DNA from: Actinomycetota bacterium
Lineage (GTDB): Bacteria; Actinomycetota; Acidimicrobiia; Acidimicrobiales; Ilumatobacteraceae
NCBI GenBank assembly: GCA_016700055.1
Contig: CP064997.1
Coordinates: 1,798,001 to 1,862,000, forward strand
Length of the DNA stretch: 64,000 bases
Reading direction: 5' to 3'
Below are positions 46,282 through 55,273 of the stretch, in pieces. The stretch's first letter is position 1. Every line of letters starts with the position of its first letter. A program made the translations under genes and the position numbers. A model generated the notes under the pieces. It made no database searches and was not told where the DNA came from. It saw only the letters and a list, made by a program, of their open reading frames with translations.

Positions 46282-46901
46282 TGGGCAGGCTGTCGGAGGA
46301 CAACGTGCACGTGGCGAAGGAGATCATCGCCAGGTACCCGCGCCCGCGCTCGGCGACCATCCCGTTGCTGCACCTCGCGCAGAGCCAGGACGGCTACGTG
46401 TCACACGACGCGATCCGCCACATCGCCGAGCTCGTCGGGGCGACGCCGGCTGAGGTGCTCGGCACCTGCACGTTCTACGAGATGTTCAAGATGGAGCCCG
46501 TCGGCAGGTACGTGGTGAACATCTGCGGCACCTTGTCGTGCGCGCTGATGGGCGCGGACGACCTGATGCACCATGCCGAACAGCGACTCGGGGTGAAGGC
46601 CGGCGGTACCACCCCCGACGGGTTGTTCACGCTGCAACATGCCGAGTGCCAGGCGGCGTGCACCGAGGCACCGTGCGTGCAGGTGAACTACCGGTATCGC
46701 TACCGGGTGACCACTCCCGAGCTCGACGCGCTGCTCGACGACCTCGCTGCTGGCCGGCTGCACGACGAGGTGCCGCCCCACGGCACGCTCGCCCGCGTCC
46801 GCCAACGGATTCGCGCCGACCGCTTCGTCGGTCCGCACCCGCCCGAAGAGGTCACCACGCCCCCGGCCTGGGTCCCCGTCGTCCAGGAGGGATCGTCGTG
46901 A
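46281..46901 (+). CDS. nuoE: NADH-quinone oxidoreductase subunit E
   Basis: 206 residues. The thioredoxin-like [2Fe-2S] (N1a) site uses the Cys pair in NICGTLSC and the pair in AECQAAC. VLGTCTFYEMF is also conserved. It stabilises the NADH-binding NuoF. The ATG at 46281 shares one base with the nuoD stop. A C-terminal ~30-residue Pro-rich tail is additional. Confidence 0.95.
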   Translation: MGRLSEDNVHVAKEIIARYPRPRSATIPLLHLAQSQDGYVSHDAIRHIAELVGATPAEVLGTCTFYEMFKMEPVGRYVVNICGTLSCALMGADDLMHHAEQRLGVKAGGTTPDGLFTLQHAECQAACTEAPCVQVNYRYRYRVTTPELDALLDDLAAGRLHDEVPPHGTLARVRQRIRADRFVGPHPPEEVTTPPAWVPVVQEGSS

Positions 46902-48301
46902 GCGGCGACACCTACCCCCACGCCGCCGGCTTCGTCGCCGGCGACCGGCCGCGCATCGTCACCGCTCGCTTCGAGTACGCCGACTCGTACACGCTGGAGC
47001 GCTTCCAAGCCACCGACGGCTACGAGGGGCTGCGTCGCGCGCTCGCTCGCCCCCCGGCCGACGTGCACGAAGAGGTGAGGTCGGCGACCCTGCTCGGACG
47101 CGGCGGGGCCGGCTTCCCGGCGGGCGTCAAGTGGGGCCTCACCCCGCAGGGGGTCTGGCCGCGCTATCTGGTGGTGAACGGCGACGAGAGCGAGCCGGGC
47201 ACCTACAAGGACCGCCTGCTCATGGAGCGCGACCCGCACCAGCTCATCGAGGGGTCGCTGATCGCGTGCTACGCGGCGGGGTTGTCGCAGTGCTTCTTGT
47301 ACGTGCGCGGCGAGATGGCCGAGGCGCAGGAGCGTCTCGCCACGGCGCTGAACGAGGCCTACGAGGCCGGGTTCGTCGGTAGGAACGTCCTCGGCACCGA
47401 CTTCTCCGTCGACATCGTCTTGCACTGGGGCGCGGGCGCGTACGTGGTCGGCGAGGAGACGGCACTGATCGAGAGCCTCGAGGGCAACCGCGGCATGCCC
47501 CGCCTGAAGCCGCCGTACTTCCCTGCCGCGATTGGCTTGTACGGCCAGCCGACCATCGTCAACAACGTCGAGACGATCGCCAACCTGCCGTGGCTGATGC
47601 GCCACGGCGCCGAGGCGTACACCGCGATCGGCACGCCGACGTCGCCGGGTACGCGGATGGTCGCGGTCTCCGGGCATGTGCGCCGTCCGGGCGTGTTCGA
47701 GATCGTCAACGGGACGACGACGTTCCGTGACCTCATCTACGGCGACGAGTTCGCCGGCGGGATTCGCGACGGCAATGAGCTGAAGGCGTTCGTGCCCGGC
47801 GGCGGCTCGGCGCCGTGGTTCCTGCCCGACCAGCTCGACCTGCCGTTCGAGGGACGCCTCGTCGGCGCCGCGGGGTCGATGCTCGGGTCTGGCGCGGTGA
47901 TGGTGATGGACGACACCACCGACATCCCCCGGGCGGCGCTGAGCCTCACCCGCTTCTACGCCCACGAGTCGTGCGGCAAGTGCGTGCCCTGCCGTGAAGG
48001 CGGTACGTGGTTGGAGCGGATCCTGCAGCGCATCGTCGACGGCGCGGGCACCGCAGAGGATCTCGACCAGTTGTACGAGGTGGGCCAGTCGATCTGCCCC
48101 GGCGAGTTCCCCCACCCGTCGAGTGAGCGCCTCGGGCTGGAGGCGTACCCGTTCCCGTACAAGATGACCACGATCTGCTTCGTCGGCCCCTCGGCGTACG
48201 CGCCGGTGCACGGCGCGCTGAGCAACTTCCGTGACGAGTTCGAGGCGAAGCTCGTGCGGCACCGCACGATCCCGGTGGCCGCTGCCGGAGGTGGAGCATG
48301 A
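46898..48301 (+). CDS. nuoF: NADH-quinone oxidoreductase subunit F
   Basis: 467 residues, the 51-kDa NADH- and FMN-binding subunit. LLGRGGAGFPAGVKW (NADH/FMN glycine loop), NGDESEPGTYKDR (FMN site) and GAGAYVVGEETALIES are conserved. The N3 [4Fe-4S] cluster uses ESCGKCVPCREGG and the Cys of TTICFVGPSA. It takes hydride from NADH. The GTG overlaps the nuoE stop; the nuoG ATG overlaps its own. Confidence 0.96.
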   Translation: MSGDTYPHAAGFVAGDRPRIVTARFEYADSYTLERFQATDGYEGLRRALARPPADVHEEVRSATLLGRGGAGFPAGVKWGLTPQGVWPRYLVVNGDESEPGTYKDRLLMERDPHQLIEGSLIACYAAGLSQCFLYVRGEMAEAQERLATALNEAYEAGFVGRNVLGTDFSVDIVLHWGAGAYVVGEETALIESLEGNRGMPRLKPPYFPAAIGLYGQPTIVNNVETIANLPWLMRHGAEAYTAIGTPTSPGTRMVAVSGHVRRPGVFEIVNGTTTFRDLIYGDEFAGGIRDGNELKAFVPGGGSAPWFLPDQLDLPFEGRLVGAAGSMLGSGAVMVMDDTTDIPRAALSLTRFYAHESCGKCVPCREGGTWLERILQRIVDGAGTAEDLDQLYEVGQSICPGEFPHPSSERLGLEAYPFPYKMTTICFVGPSAYAPVHGALSNFRDEFEAKLVRHRTIPVAAAGGGA

Positions 48302-50601
48302 CCGCCACCGAGCCGACGCCGGCCGCGACGCCGGACCCGAACGCCGTCCCGATCACGATCGACGGCCGGGCGGTGGTCGCCGAGCACGGTGAGCTGCTGA
48401 TCGCCGCGGCCGAGCGTCACGGGGTCTACATCCCGCGCTTCTGCTACCACGAGCGGATGAACCCGGTCGGCATGTGCCGGATGTGCTTGGTCGAGGTGGA
48501 TACCGGCCGCGGGCCCCAGATCGTGCCGTCGTGCATGGTTCCGGTCTCCCCGGGGATGGTCGTCGACACCGAGTCGCCGACCACCAAGCGTGCTCAGGAG
48601 GGGGTGCTGGAGCTGCTGCTCATCAACCACCCCCTCGACTGCCCGGTCTGCGACAAGGGCGGCGAGTGCCCGCTGCAGGACCAGGCGTTCAGCCACGGCC
48701 CCGGCGAGAGTCGCTTCGTCGAGGAGAAGCGCCACTACGCGAAGCCGATCCCGATCAGCTCCCTGGTGCTGCTCGACCGGGAGCGCTGCATCCTCTGCGA
48801 CCGGTGCACCCGCTTCGCCGACGAGGTGGCCGGTGACGCGTTGATCCACTTCGTCCAGCGTGGCAACCAGACGCAGGTCATGACGTTCCCCGACGAGCCG
48901 TTCAGCTCGTACTTCTCCGGCAACACCGTGCAGATCTGCCCAGTCGGCGCGCTGACCGCGACGCCGTACCGGTTCAAGGCACGGCCATGGGACCTTGCCC
49001 AGGTGGAGAGCACCTGCACCACGTGTGCAGTCGGCTGCCGGGTGGCGGTGCAGTCCAGCAGGGACGACGTGCTGCGCGTGCAAGGCGTCGACAGCGACGC
49101 CGTCAACTGGGGCTGGCTGTGCGACCGCGGCCGGTTCGACTTCGAGGCGGGTCGGTCCCCGCAGCGAGTCGTCGCGCCGATGGTGCGCGACGCGAGCGGT
49201 GAGCTGGTCGAGACCACGTGGGCGGGAGCCCTGTCCGCGGCGGCGGCACTGATCCGCGAGGCGCTCGCAGCCGGGCCGTCACGGGTGGGCATCCTCGGCG
49301 GAGCGCGGGGCACGAACGAGGACGCGCTGGCCTGGGCGAGGCTGGCCGGCTCGATCGGCGTCGACGGGGTAGACGCGCAACTCGGCGACGGCCTGCCGGC
49401 CGAGGTGCTCGGCCTGCCGCCGGCGACGATCGACGAGGCCTGCCAGGCGGCCACGATCGTGTTGTTGGCGCCGGATCTGAAAGAAGAGCTGCCGGTGCTC
49501 TACCTGCGCGTGCGAGACGCGGTGCAGAAGCGTCGCAGCCGCCTCGTCGAGTTCACCCCGCGAGCCACGGGGCTGACCGCTCAGGCGTGGCGCAGCGTCG
49601 GCTACGAGCCCGGCGCTCAGGCCGCGGCGGTGCGCCGCACGCTCACCGAGGTCGATGTCGCCGAGCAGCTCGGCCGCGGCGCGGTGGTGGTCGTCGTCGG
49701 CCGGGCGAACCTGGCCGAGGACCCGCGCTACACCGTCGACGCCCTCGCCGAGGTGTTCGCCGCCGTGCCCACCGCGCGAGTGCTGCCGGTGCTGCGCCGC
49801 GGCAACGTGCGGGGCGCCCTCGCCGCCGGCATGGGCATGGGCGACGCGCATCAGGTGCTGCGCGCCGGCGCCGAGGGCAAGCTGGACTGCCTGGTGCTGC
49901 TCGGCGCCGATCCGCTCGCCGACGTACCCGACACCGACCTCGCCCGCCGGGCACTCGCGGGTGTGGGGCGGATCATCGCCGTCGACACGTTCTTGAACTC
50001 CTCCTCCAAACGAGCCGACGTGGTCCTGCCCGCAGCCGGATACGCGGAGAAGGCGGGCACGACGACGAACATCGAGGGCAGGGTCTCGGCCGTCGGCCAG
50101 TTGATCTCGCCGGTGGGCGCGGCCCGCCCCGACTGGATGATCGCGATCGAGCTCGCTTCGGCGCTCGGCCACGACCTCGGCTTCGGCGCGCTCGCCGACG
50201 TCCAAGATGCGCTGTCACGCGCCGGCGGCGCGCCGGCGGTGGCTGTGCCCACTCCGTCGGGGCTCCCCACGCCGGAGCGCAACAGCTACGACTTCCGTCT
50301 GGTGGTCGGGCGCCGCCTGTACGACCAGGCCGTCGGGACCGCGCACTCGCCCTCGCTGGCCCCGCTCGCGCGGCCGGCCGCCCTGCACGTGCACCCCCTC
50401 GACCTCGACCGCCTCGGAGCGTCCGACGGCGCGTCGGTGAAGGTGTCCTCGCCGCGCACCAGCGTGATCATGCCGGTGCAGTCAGACCCGGCAGTGCTGC
50501 GCGGCACGGTGTGGGCGGCATGGAACCAGGCCGGCCCGAACGTCGGCGAGCTGATCGATTCCGCGTCGCCGGTGATCGACGTCCGCGTGGAGAACATGTA
50601 G
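48298..50601 (+). CDS. nuoG: NADH-quinone oxidoreductase subunit G
   Basis: 767 residues. The N-terminal [2Fe-2S] N1b motif is PRFCYHERMNPVGMCRMC; the N5 (His-Cys3) and N4 ligands lie in HPLDCPVCDKGGECPLQD and RCILCDRCTRF. STCTTCAVGC marks the N7-type region at the start of the molybdopterin-oxidoreductase-like fold (about 225-690), which binds no molybdenum here. The protein relays electrons along the peripheral arm. The TAG stop abuts the nuoH ATG directly. Confidence 0.95.
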   Translation: MTATEPTPAATPDPNAVPITIDGRAVVAEHGELLIAAAERHGVYIPRFCYHERMNPVGMCRMCLVEVDTGRGPQIVPSCMVPVSPGMVVDTESPTTKRAQEGVLELLLINHPLDCPVCDKGGECPLQDQAFSHGPGESRFVEEKRHYAKPIPISSLVLLDRERCILCDRCTRFADEVAGDALIHFVQRGNQTQVMTFPDEPFSSYFSGNTVQICPVGALTATPYRFKARPWDLAQVESTCTTCAVGCRVAVQSSRDDVLRVQGVDSDAVNWGWLCDRGRFDFEAGRSPQRVVAPMVRDASGELVETTWAGALSAAAALIREALAAGPSRVGILGGARGTNEDALAWARLAGSIGVDGVDAQLGDGLPAEVLGLPPATIDEACQAATIVLLAPDLKEELPVLYLRVRDAVQKRRSRLVEFTPRATGLTAQAWRSVGYEPGAQAAAVRRTLTEVDVAEQLGRGAVVVVVGRANLAEDPRYTVDALAEVFAAVPTARVLPVLRRGNVRGALAAGMGMGDAHQVLRAGAEGKLDCLVLLGADPLADVPDTDLARRALAGVGRIIAVDTFLNSSSKRADVVLPAAGYAEKAGTTTNIEGRVSAVGQLISPVGAARPDWMIAIELASALGHDLGFGALADVQDALSRAGGAPAVAVPTPSGLPTPERNSYDFRLVVGRRLYDQAVGTAHSPSLAPLARPAALHVHPLDLDRLGASDGASVKVSSPRTSVIMPVQSDPAVLRGTVWAAWNQAGPNVGELIDSASPVIDVRVENM

Positions 50602-51798
50602 ATGTTCGCTCTCGACCCGCTCCTCGTCGGTGACCTCACCTGGACACCGCTGCTCATCGTCTTGTTGAAGGCCGTGTTCATCTTCGTGCTCGGTCTCGTC
50701 GTGACGATGTTCATGGTGTGGTTCGAGCGCAAGGCCGTCGCCGGGCTGCAGAACCGCATCGGGCCCAACAAGGCCGGGCCGTTCGGCATCCTGCAGACGC
50801 TCGCCGACGGCGTGAAGCTGTTCTTCAAGGAGGACCTGGTCCCCGACCGCGCCGACCGGCTCGTGTTCAAGCTCGCCCCGTTCCTCGCGCTGGTGCCCGC
50901 GTTCCTCGTCTGGAGCGTGATCCCCCTCGGCGGTGACTGGAGCGACGGCAAGCAGGGCACCGTGGTGTGGTTCGGGCAGGTCACGAGGGTGCAGCTGGCG
51001 GACCCGCCGATCGGCATCCTGCTGGTGCTCGCGCTGTCGTCGATCGCCGTGTACGGGGTGATGCTCGCCGGATGGTCGAGCGGCTCCAAGTATCCGCTCC
51101 TCGGGGCAGTGCGCGCCTCCGCGCAGATGATCTCGTACGAGGCCGCGCTCGGTCTGAGCGTCGGCTCGGTGTTGCTCGTCGCCGGCACCCTGTCGACGAG
51201 CGGCATCGTCGACGTGCAGGACACGATCGCCGACTGGCACGTGGTGGCCACGGGTGTGGTGCCGTTCGTGATCTTCCTCATCGCCGCCACGGCCGAGCTC
51301 AACCGCCCGCCCTTCGACCTCGTCGAGGCGGAGCAGGAGCTCGTCGGGGGCTTCAACACCGAGTACTCGAGCATCCGGTTCGCGCTGTTCTTCCTGGCCG
51401 AGTTCATGAACACCGTCACGATGAGCGCGGTCATCGTCACCTTGTTCTTCGGCGGCCCGCAGGGGCTGTTCGACATCCCCCTCATCCCGGGCTCGTGGGA
51501 GGGCACGCTCTGGTTCGTCGCCAAGGTGCTCGTGTTCTTGTACGTGTACGTGTGGTTCCGGGCGACGCTGCCGAGGTTCCGTTACGACCAGCTGATGGAC
51601 CTCGGATGGAAGATCCTGATCCCGTTGGCGCTCGGCTGGTTCATGCTGCTGGCCGCGCTGCGCCTCGCCGACGACGAGGGCTGGAACCGGTTCGTCGTGG
51701 CCGGCATCGCCGGGGTGGTGCTGCTCGGCGGCTTCGCTCTGATGAGCGCGGCGGTCAGGTCCGGGCACCGACACCGGTCCGAGGGGGTGAACCTCTGA
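50602..51798 (+). CDS. nuoH: NADH-quinone oxidoreductase subunit H
   Basis: 398 residues, eight or nine helices. FMVWFERKAVAGLQNRIGPNKAGPFG, QTLADGVKLFFKED, AELNRPPFDLVEAEQELVGG (the acid loop of the quinone tunnel) and RYDQLMDLGWKILIPLAL are signatures. It forms much of the quinone chamber and transmits the coupling signal to the pumps. ATG follows nuoG's stop without a gap. Confidence 0.96.
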   Translation: MFALDPLLVGDLTWTPLLIVLLKAVFIFVLGLVVTMFMVWFERKAVAGLQNRIGPNKAGPFGILQTLADGVKLFFKEDLVPDRADRLVFKLAPFLALVPAFLVWSVIPLGGDWSDGKQGTVVWFGQVTRVQLADPPIGILLVLALSSIAVYGVMLAGWSSGSKYPLLGAVRASAQMISYEAALGLSVGSVLLVAGTLSTSGIVDVQDTIADWHVVATGVVPFVIFLIAATAELNRPPFDLVEAEQELVGGFNTEYSSIRFALFFLAEFMNTVTMSAVIVTLFFGGPQGLFDIPLIPGSWEGTLWFVAKVLVFLYVYVWFRATLPRFRYDQLMDLGWKILIPLALGWFMLLAALRLADDEGWNRFVVAGIAGVVLLGGFALMSAAVRSGHRHRSEGVNL

Positions 51799-52451
51799 TG
51801 GGCTATCTCGGAGGGTTCCTCGTCACGTTGCGCCAGGTCGGCTACCGCAACAAGGTCACCACCCAGTACTCGGGTGGGCGAGCTGCGCGCCGCGGCAAGA
51901 CGCACCAGGACACGAAGATCCCGAAGCCCGCCCGGCTTCACGGCCGCCACGTGCTCAACCGGTACGAGGACGGGATGGAGAAGTGCATCGGATGCCAGCT
52001 CTGCGCCGGCGTGTGCCCGGCGCAGTGCATCTACGTGCGCGGCGCCGACAACGACCCGGACCAGCCGACCTCGCCGGGCGAGCGATTCGGCTTCGTCTAC
52101 GAGATCAACTACCTGCGCTGCATCCACTGCGACCTGTGTGTCGAGGCGTGTCCGACCGAGGCGATCACCGAGACCAAGCTGTTCGAGTTCTCGTTCACGA
52201 ACCGCCGCGACGCCGTGTACACGAAGACCGAGCTGCTCGTCGACGACGAGGGCAAGCCGCGCCAGATGCCGTGGGAGGACTGGCGCGAGGGTGACGACCT
52301 GGCCACGTCGGGGTGGGTGCGGGCCACCGCACCGAGCGGAGACGCGCGCTTCCGGGGTGTCGTCGGCTGGAGCGGCGAGCTCGGCTACGGCGTGCGCGCC
52401 CCGGAGCCGCTCGACGACGAACACCACGCCGAGGGGGTCGATCCCAGATGA
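51798..52451 (+). CDS. nuoI: NADH-quinone oxidoreductase subunit I
   Basis: 217 residues. Two [4Fe-4S] sets, CIGCQLCAGVCP and CIHCDLCVEACP, carry N6a and N6b, which lead to N2 in NuoB. The N-terminal amphipathic segment lies on the membrane. The C-terminal ~75 residues beyond YTKTELL are longer than in many NuoI proteins and lack motifs. The ATG overlaps the nuoH stop. Confidence 0.95.
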   Translation: MGYLGGFLVTLRQVGYRNKVTTQYSGGRAARRGKTHQDTKIPKPARLHGRHVLNRYEDGMEKCIGCQLCAGVCPAQCIYVRGADNDPDQPTSPGERFGFVYEINYLRCIHCDLCVEACPTEAITETKLFEFSFTNRRDAVYTKTELLVDDEGKPRQMPWEDWREGDDLATSGWVRATAPSGDARFRGVVGWSGELGYGVRAPEPLDDEHHAEGVDPR

Positions 52452-53032
52452 TGGAGCTTGCCGTCTTCCTCGTCGCCGCGACGATGATCCTGCTCGGCGC
52501 GATCGGAGTCGTCACCCGCAGCCATCCGGTGCATGCCGCCCTCAGCTTGGTGCTGACGCTGTTCGGCGTCGCGGTGATGTTCGTCGCCCAGGACGCCCAC
52601 TTCCTCGCCGCCGTCCAGGTCATCGTCTACGCGGGCGCGATCGTCGTGCTGTTCCTGTTCGTGATCATGCTGCTCGGCGTCGATACGGTCGAAGACGTCC
52701 GGACGGAGCCCATCGCCGTGCAGCGGTGGCTGGCCGGCATCGTCGGTGTCGGTCTGGTCGTGTTCCTCTGCGCCGCGATCGTCGGCGGACGCGACTCGGT
52801 CACCGCCCGGGGCACGGGCATCGCCGTGCCGGGCAGCGATCCGGCCACCGCGCCGTACGGCGACGACAACGTGAAGCAGGTGGCGACGAACCTGTTCTCG
52901 GACTACGTCGTCGCGTTCGAGGTGACGTCCGTGCTGCTCGTCGTCGCCGTGATCGGCACAGTGGTGCTGACCAGACGAGGGCGCCGCACGCCGGACGCGG
53001 GCGCGACGCCCGGCGAGGGGAGCCGGCGATGA
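52448..53032 (+). CDS. nuoJ: NADH-quinone oxidoreductase subunit J
   Basis: 194 residues, five helices. VFLVAATMILLGAIGVV, NPVHAALSL-like HPVHAALSLVLTLFGVAV and IVYAGAIVVLFLFVIMLL (with the pi-bulge helix of TM3) are conserved. It links the quinone site to the antiporter subunits. Start codons ATG 52448 and 52451 are both possible; the first overlaps the nuoI stop. Confidence 0.93.
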   Translation: MMELAVFLVAATMILLGAIGVVTRSHPVHAALSLVLTLFGVAVMFVAQDAHFLAAVQVIVYAGAIVVLFLFVIMLLGVDTVEDVRTEPIAVQRWLAGIVGVGLVVFLCAAIVGGRDSVTARGTGIAVPGSDPATAPYGDDNVKQVATNLFSDYVVAFEVTSVLLVVAVIGTVVLTRRGRRTPDAGATPGEGSRR

Positions 53033-53352
53033 GCCTCGTCGCCGCAGCTACCCCCACCGCCACCTGGTACCTGCTCGTCGCCGCGGTGCTGTTCACGATC
53101 GGCACGGTCGGCGTGCTCGTGCGCCGCAATCCGCTGATCATGTTGATGTGTGTCGAGTTGATGCTGAACGCGGTGAACCTGAGCTTCGTCGCGCTCGCTC
53201 GCCGGCTCGGCGACATCGCGGGGCAAACGACGGTGTTCTTCGTGATGGTGGTCGCCGCGGCCGAGGTGGTCGTCGGGCTCGGGATCATCGTCGCCATCAT
53301 GCGCCGCCGGCCCGGCGCTACAGCCGACGACGTGGCGACGCTGAAGGGTTGA
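53029..53352 (+). CDS. nuoK: NADH-quinone oxidoreductase subunit K
   Basis: 107 residues, three helices: YLLVAAVLFTIGTVGVLVRR, IMLMCVELMLNAVNLSFVAL (with the conserved Glu of the E-channel) and TTVFFVMVVAAAEVVVGLGI (second conserved Glu). It is MrpC-like and lies between J and the L/M/N pumps. The ATG overlaps the nuoJ stop. Confidence 0.95.
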   Translation: MSLVAAATPTATWYLLVAAVLFTIGTVGVLVRRNPLIMLMCVELMLNAVNLSFVALARRLGDIAGQTTVFFVMVVAAAEVVVGLGIIVAIMRRRPGATADDVATLKG

Positions 53353-53362
53353 GGAGACACCC

Positions 53363-55273
53363 GTGCTCGATGTGATCTGGCTGATCCCGGCCCTGCCCCT
53401 CGCCGGGTTCGTCGTCCTCTTGCTGTTCGGCCGCCGCCTCGGCGAGCCGCTCGCCGGCTGGGTCGCAACGCTCGCCACGGCGGCGGCGTTCCTCGTCAGC
53501 GTCGGCGTGTTCTTCGACCTGCTCGGCGACGAACCCGAGGACCGACTCCACGTGGAGCGCATCTTCGCCTGGATGCCGATCGGCAGCCTGCGCGTCGATC
53601 TCGCCTTCCTGGCCGACCCGCTCAGCATCTCGATGGCGCTGTTCGTCACCGGCATCGGTGCGCTGATCCACCTGTACTCGATCGGGTACATGCACGGCGA
53701 CCGCGACTTCCCCAAGTTCTTCTTGTACCTCAACCTCTTCGTCTTCTCCATGCTGATGCTGGTGATGGGCGAGAACCTGCTCGTCACGTTCCTCGGGTGG
53801 GAGGGCGTCGGGACGTGCTCGTACCTGCTGATCAGCTTCTGGCACACCCGGCAGAGCGCGGCGACGGCGGGCAAGAAGGCGTTCGTCACCAACCGCGTCG
53901 GCGACTGGGGCGTGATGATCGCGATGTTCCTCGCCTTCGGTGCGGTCGGGACGCTCTCCTACGCAGGCATCAACGAAGCCGCCGAGTCGGGAGCACTCGC
54001 TCCGGTCACGGCGACTGCGATCGCGCTGATGCTGTTCGTCGGCGCCGCCGGCAAGAGCGCGCAGCTCCCGCTGTACTTGTGGCTACCCGACGCGATGGAG
54101 GGCCCCACCCCGGTTTCGGCGCTGATCCACGCGGCGACGATGGTCACTGCCGGTGTGTTCTTGATGACGAGGATCAGTCCGGTGCTGACCGCGGCCTACG
54201 ACTGGGCGCCGACCATCATCGCCGTCGTCGGCGTCGCCACCGCCCTCTTCGCCGCGACGATCGCCGTAGCCCAGAACGACGTGAAGAAGGTGCTCGCCTA
54301 CTCGACGGTGAGCCAGCTCGGGTTCATGTTCCTCGCCGTCGGATCCGGTGCCTACATCGCCGCGGTGTTCCACATGGTCACCCACGCCTTCTTCAAGGCG
54401 CTGCTCTTCCTCGGCGCGGGTTCGGTGATCCACGGCATGCATCACGAGCAGGACATGCGCAAGATGGGTGCGCTGCGCGTGCTGATGCCCGTCACCGCGG
54501 TCACGTTCATCGTCGGCTGGCTGGCGATCGCGGGGGTGCCGCCGTTCTCCGGCTTCTGGTCGAAGGACGAGATCATCGTCTACGCGTGGGACAAGAGCCC
54601 GGTGCTGGCCGTTTTCGCGCTGGTCGCCGCGCTGCTCACCGCGTATTACATGACCCGCCAGGTGATCATGGTGTTCTTCGGCGAGGCGCGTTGGCGTGAC
54701 CGCAGCGAGGAACACGGCGCCCACGGTGACTTCGAGCCCCACGAGAGCCCGTGGACGATGCTCACCCCGCTGGTGGTGCTGGCCTTGCTGTCCATCGGCG
54801 GGGGAGTGCTGAACCTGCCGCTCACCCCGCGGCTGCAGTTCTTCGAGCACTGGCTGGAGCCGGTGGTCGAGTTCGGCGAGCGCCACCTGAAGGATGGCAC
54901 CGAAGACCTGAAGGTGACGATCGCGGTGGTTTCGATCCTCGTCGGAATCGCGGGAGTGATCGGTGCCTACCTGGTGTACGCCCGCCATCGGGTGCGCCCT
55001 GTCGAGCCAGAGGTGCTGGCCAACGCGTGGTACTACGACCAGGCCGTGTCCGCGTTCATGGGCGGGCCCGGGCGCCAAGGGTTCGAGGCCGTCGCCGCGT
55101 TCGACACCGCCGTCATCGACGGTGCCGTCGAGGGCAGCGGGCGCGCCGTGCAGGGCGTCGGTGGCTTGCTGCGCAAGGGCCAGACGGGGTTCGTGCGAAC
55201 CTACGCAGCTGCGATCGGCCTCGCGGTCGTCGCGCTGCTCGCCTGGTTCTTCTTGCGGGGAGTGTTGCTGTGA
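53363..55273 (+). CDS. nuoL: NADH-quinone oxidoreductase subunit L
   Basis: 636 residues, MrpA/antiporter-like with about 14 core helices, a lateral amphipathic helix and a C-terminal anchor. NLFVFSMLMLVMGENLLVTFLGWEGVG carries the helix-5 Glu in GWEGVGTCSYLL; the helix-7 Lys is in AAGKSAQLPLYLWLPDAMEGPTP and HAATMVTAGVFL is conserved. It is the distal proton pump. GTG 53363 has GAGGAG a few bases upstream (from 53351). Confidence 0.96.
   Translation: MLDVIWLIPALPLAGFVVLLLFGRRLGEPLAGWVATLATAAAFLVSVGVFFDLLGDEPEDRLHVERIFAWMPIGSLRVDLAFLADPLSISMALFVTGIGALIHLYSIGYMHGDRDFPKFFLYLNLFVFSMLMLVMGENLLVTFLGWEGVGTCSYLLISFWHTRQSAATAGKKAFVTNRVGDWGVMIAMFLAFGAVGTLSYAGINEAAESGALAPVTATAIALMLFVGAAGKSAQLPLYLWLPDAMEGPTPVSALIHAATMVTAGVFLMTRISPVLTAAYDWAPTIIAVVGVATALFAATIAVAQNDVKKVLAYSTVSQLGFMFLAVGSGAYIAAVFHMVTHAFFKALLFLGAGSVIHGMHHEQDMRKMGALRVLMPVTAVTFIVGWLAIAGVPPFSGFWSKDEIIVYAWDKSPVLAVFALVAALLTAYYMTRQVIMVFFGEARWRDRSEEHGAHGDFEPHESPWTMLTPLVVLALLSIGGGVLNLPLTPRLQFFEHWLEPVVEFGERHLKDGTEDLKVTIAVVSILVGIAGVIGAYLVYARHRVRPVEPEVLANAWYYDQAVSAFMGGPGRQGFEAVAAFDTAVIDGAVEGSGRAVQGVGGLLRKGQTGFVRTYAAAIGLAVVALLAWFFLRGVLL

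Noticed and set aside
50286..51774. Long - strand frames opposite nuoG and nuoH
   Set aside because: Antisense of highly conserved complex I genes; no motif or start context.
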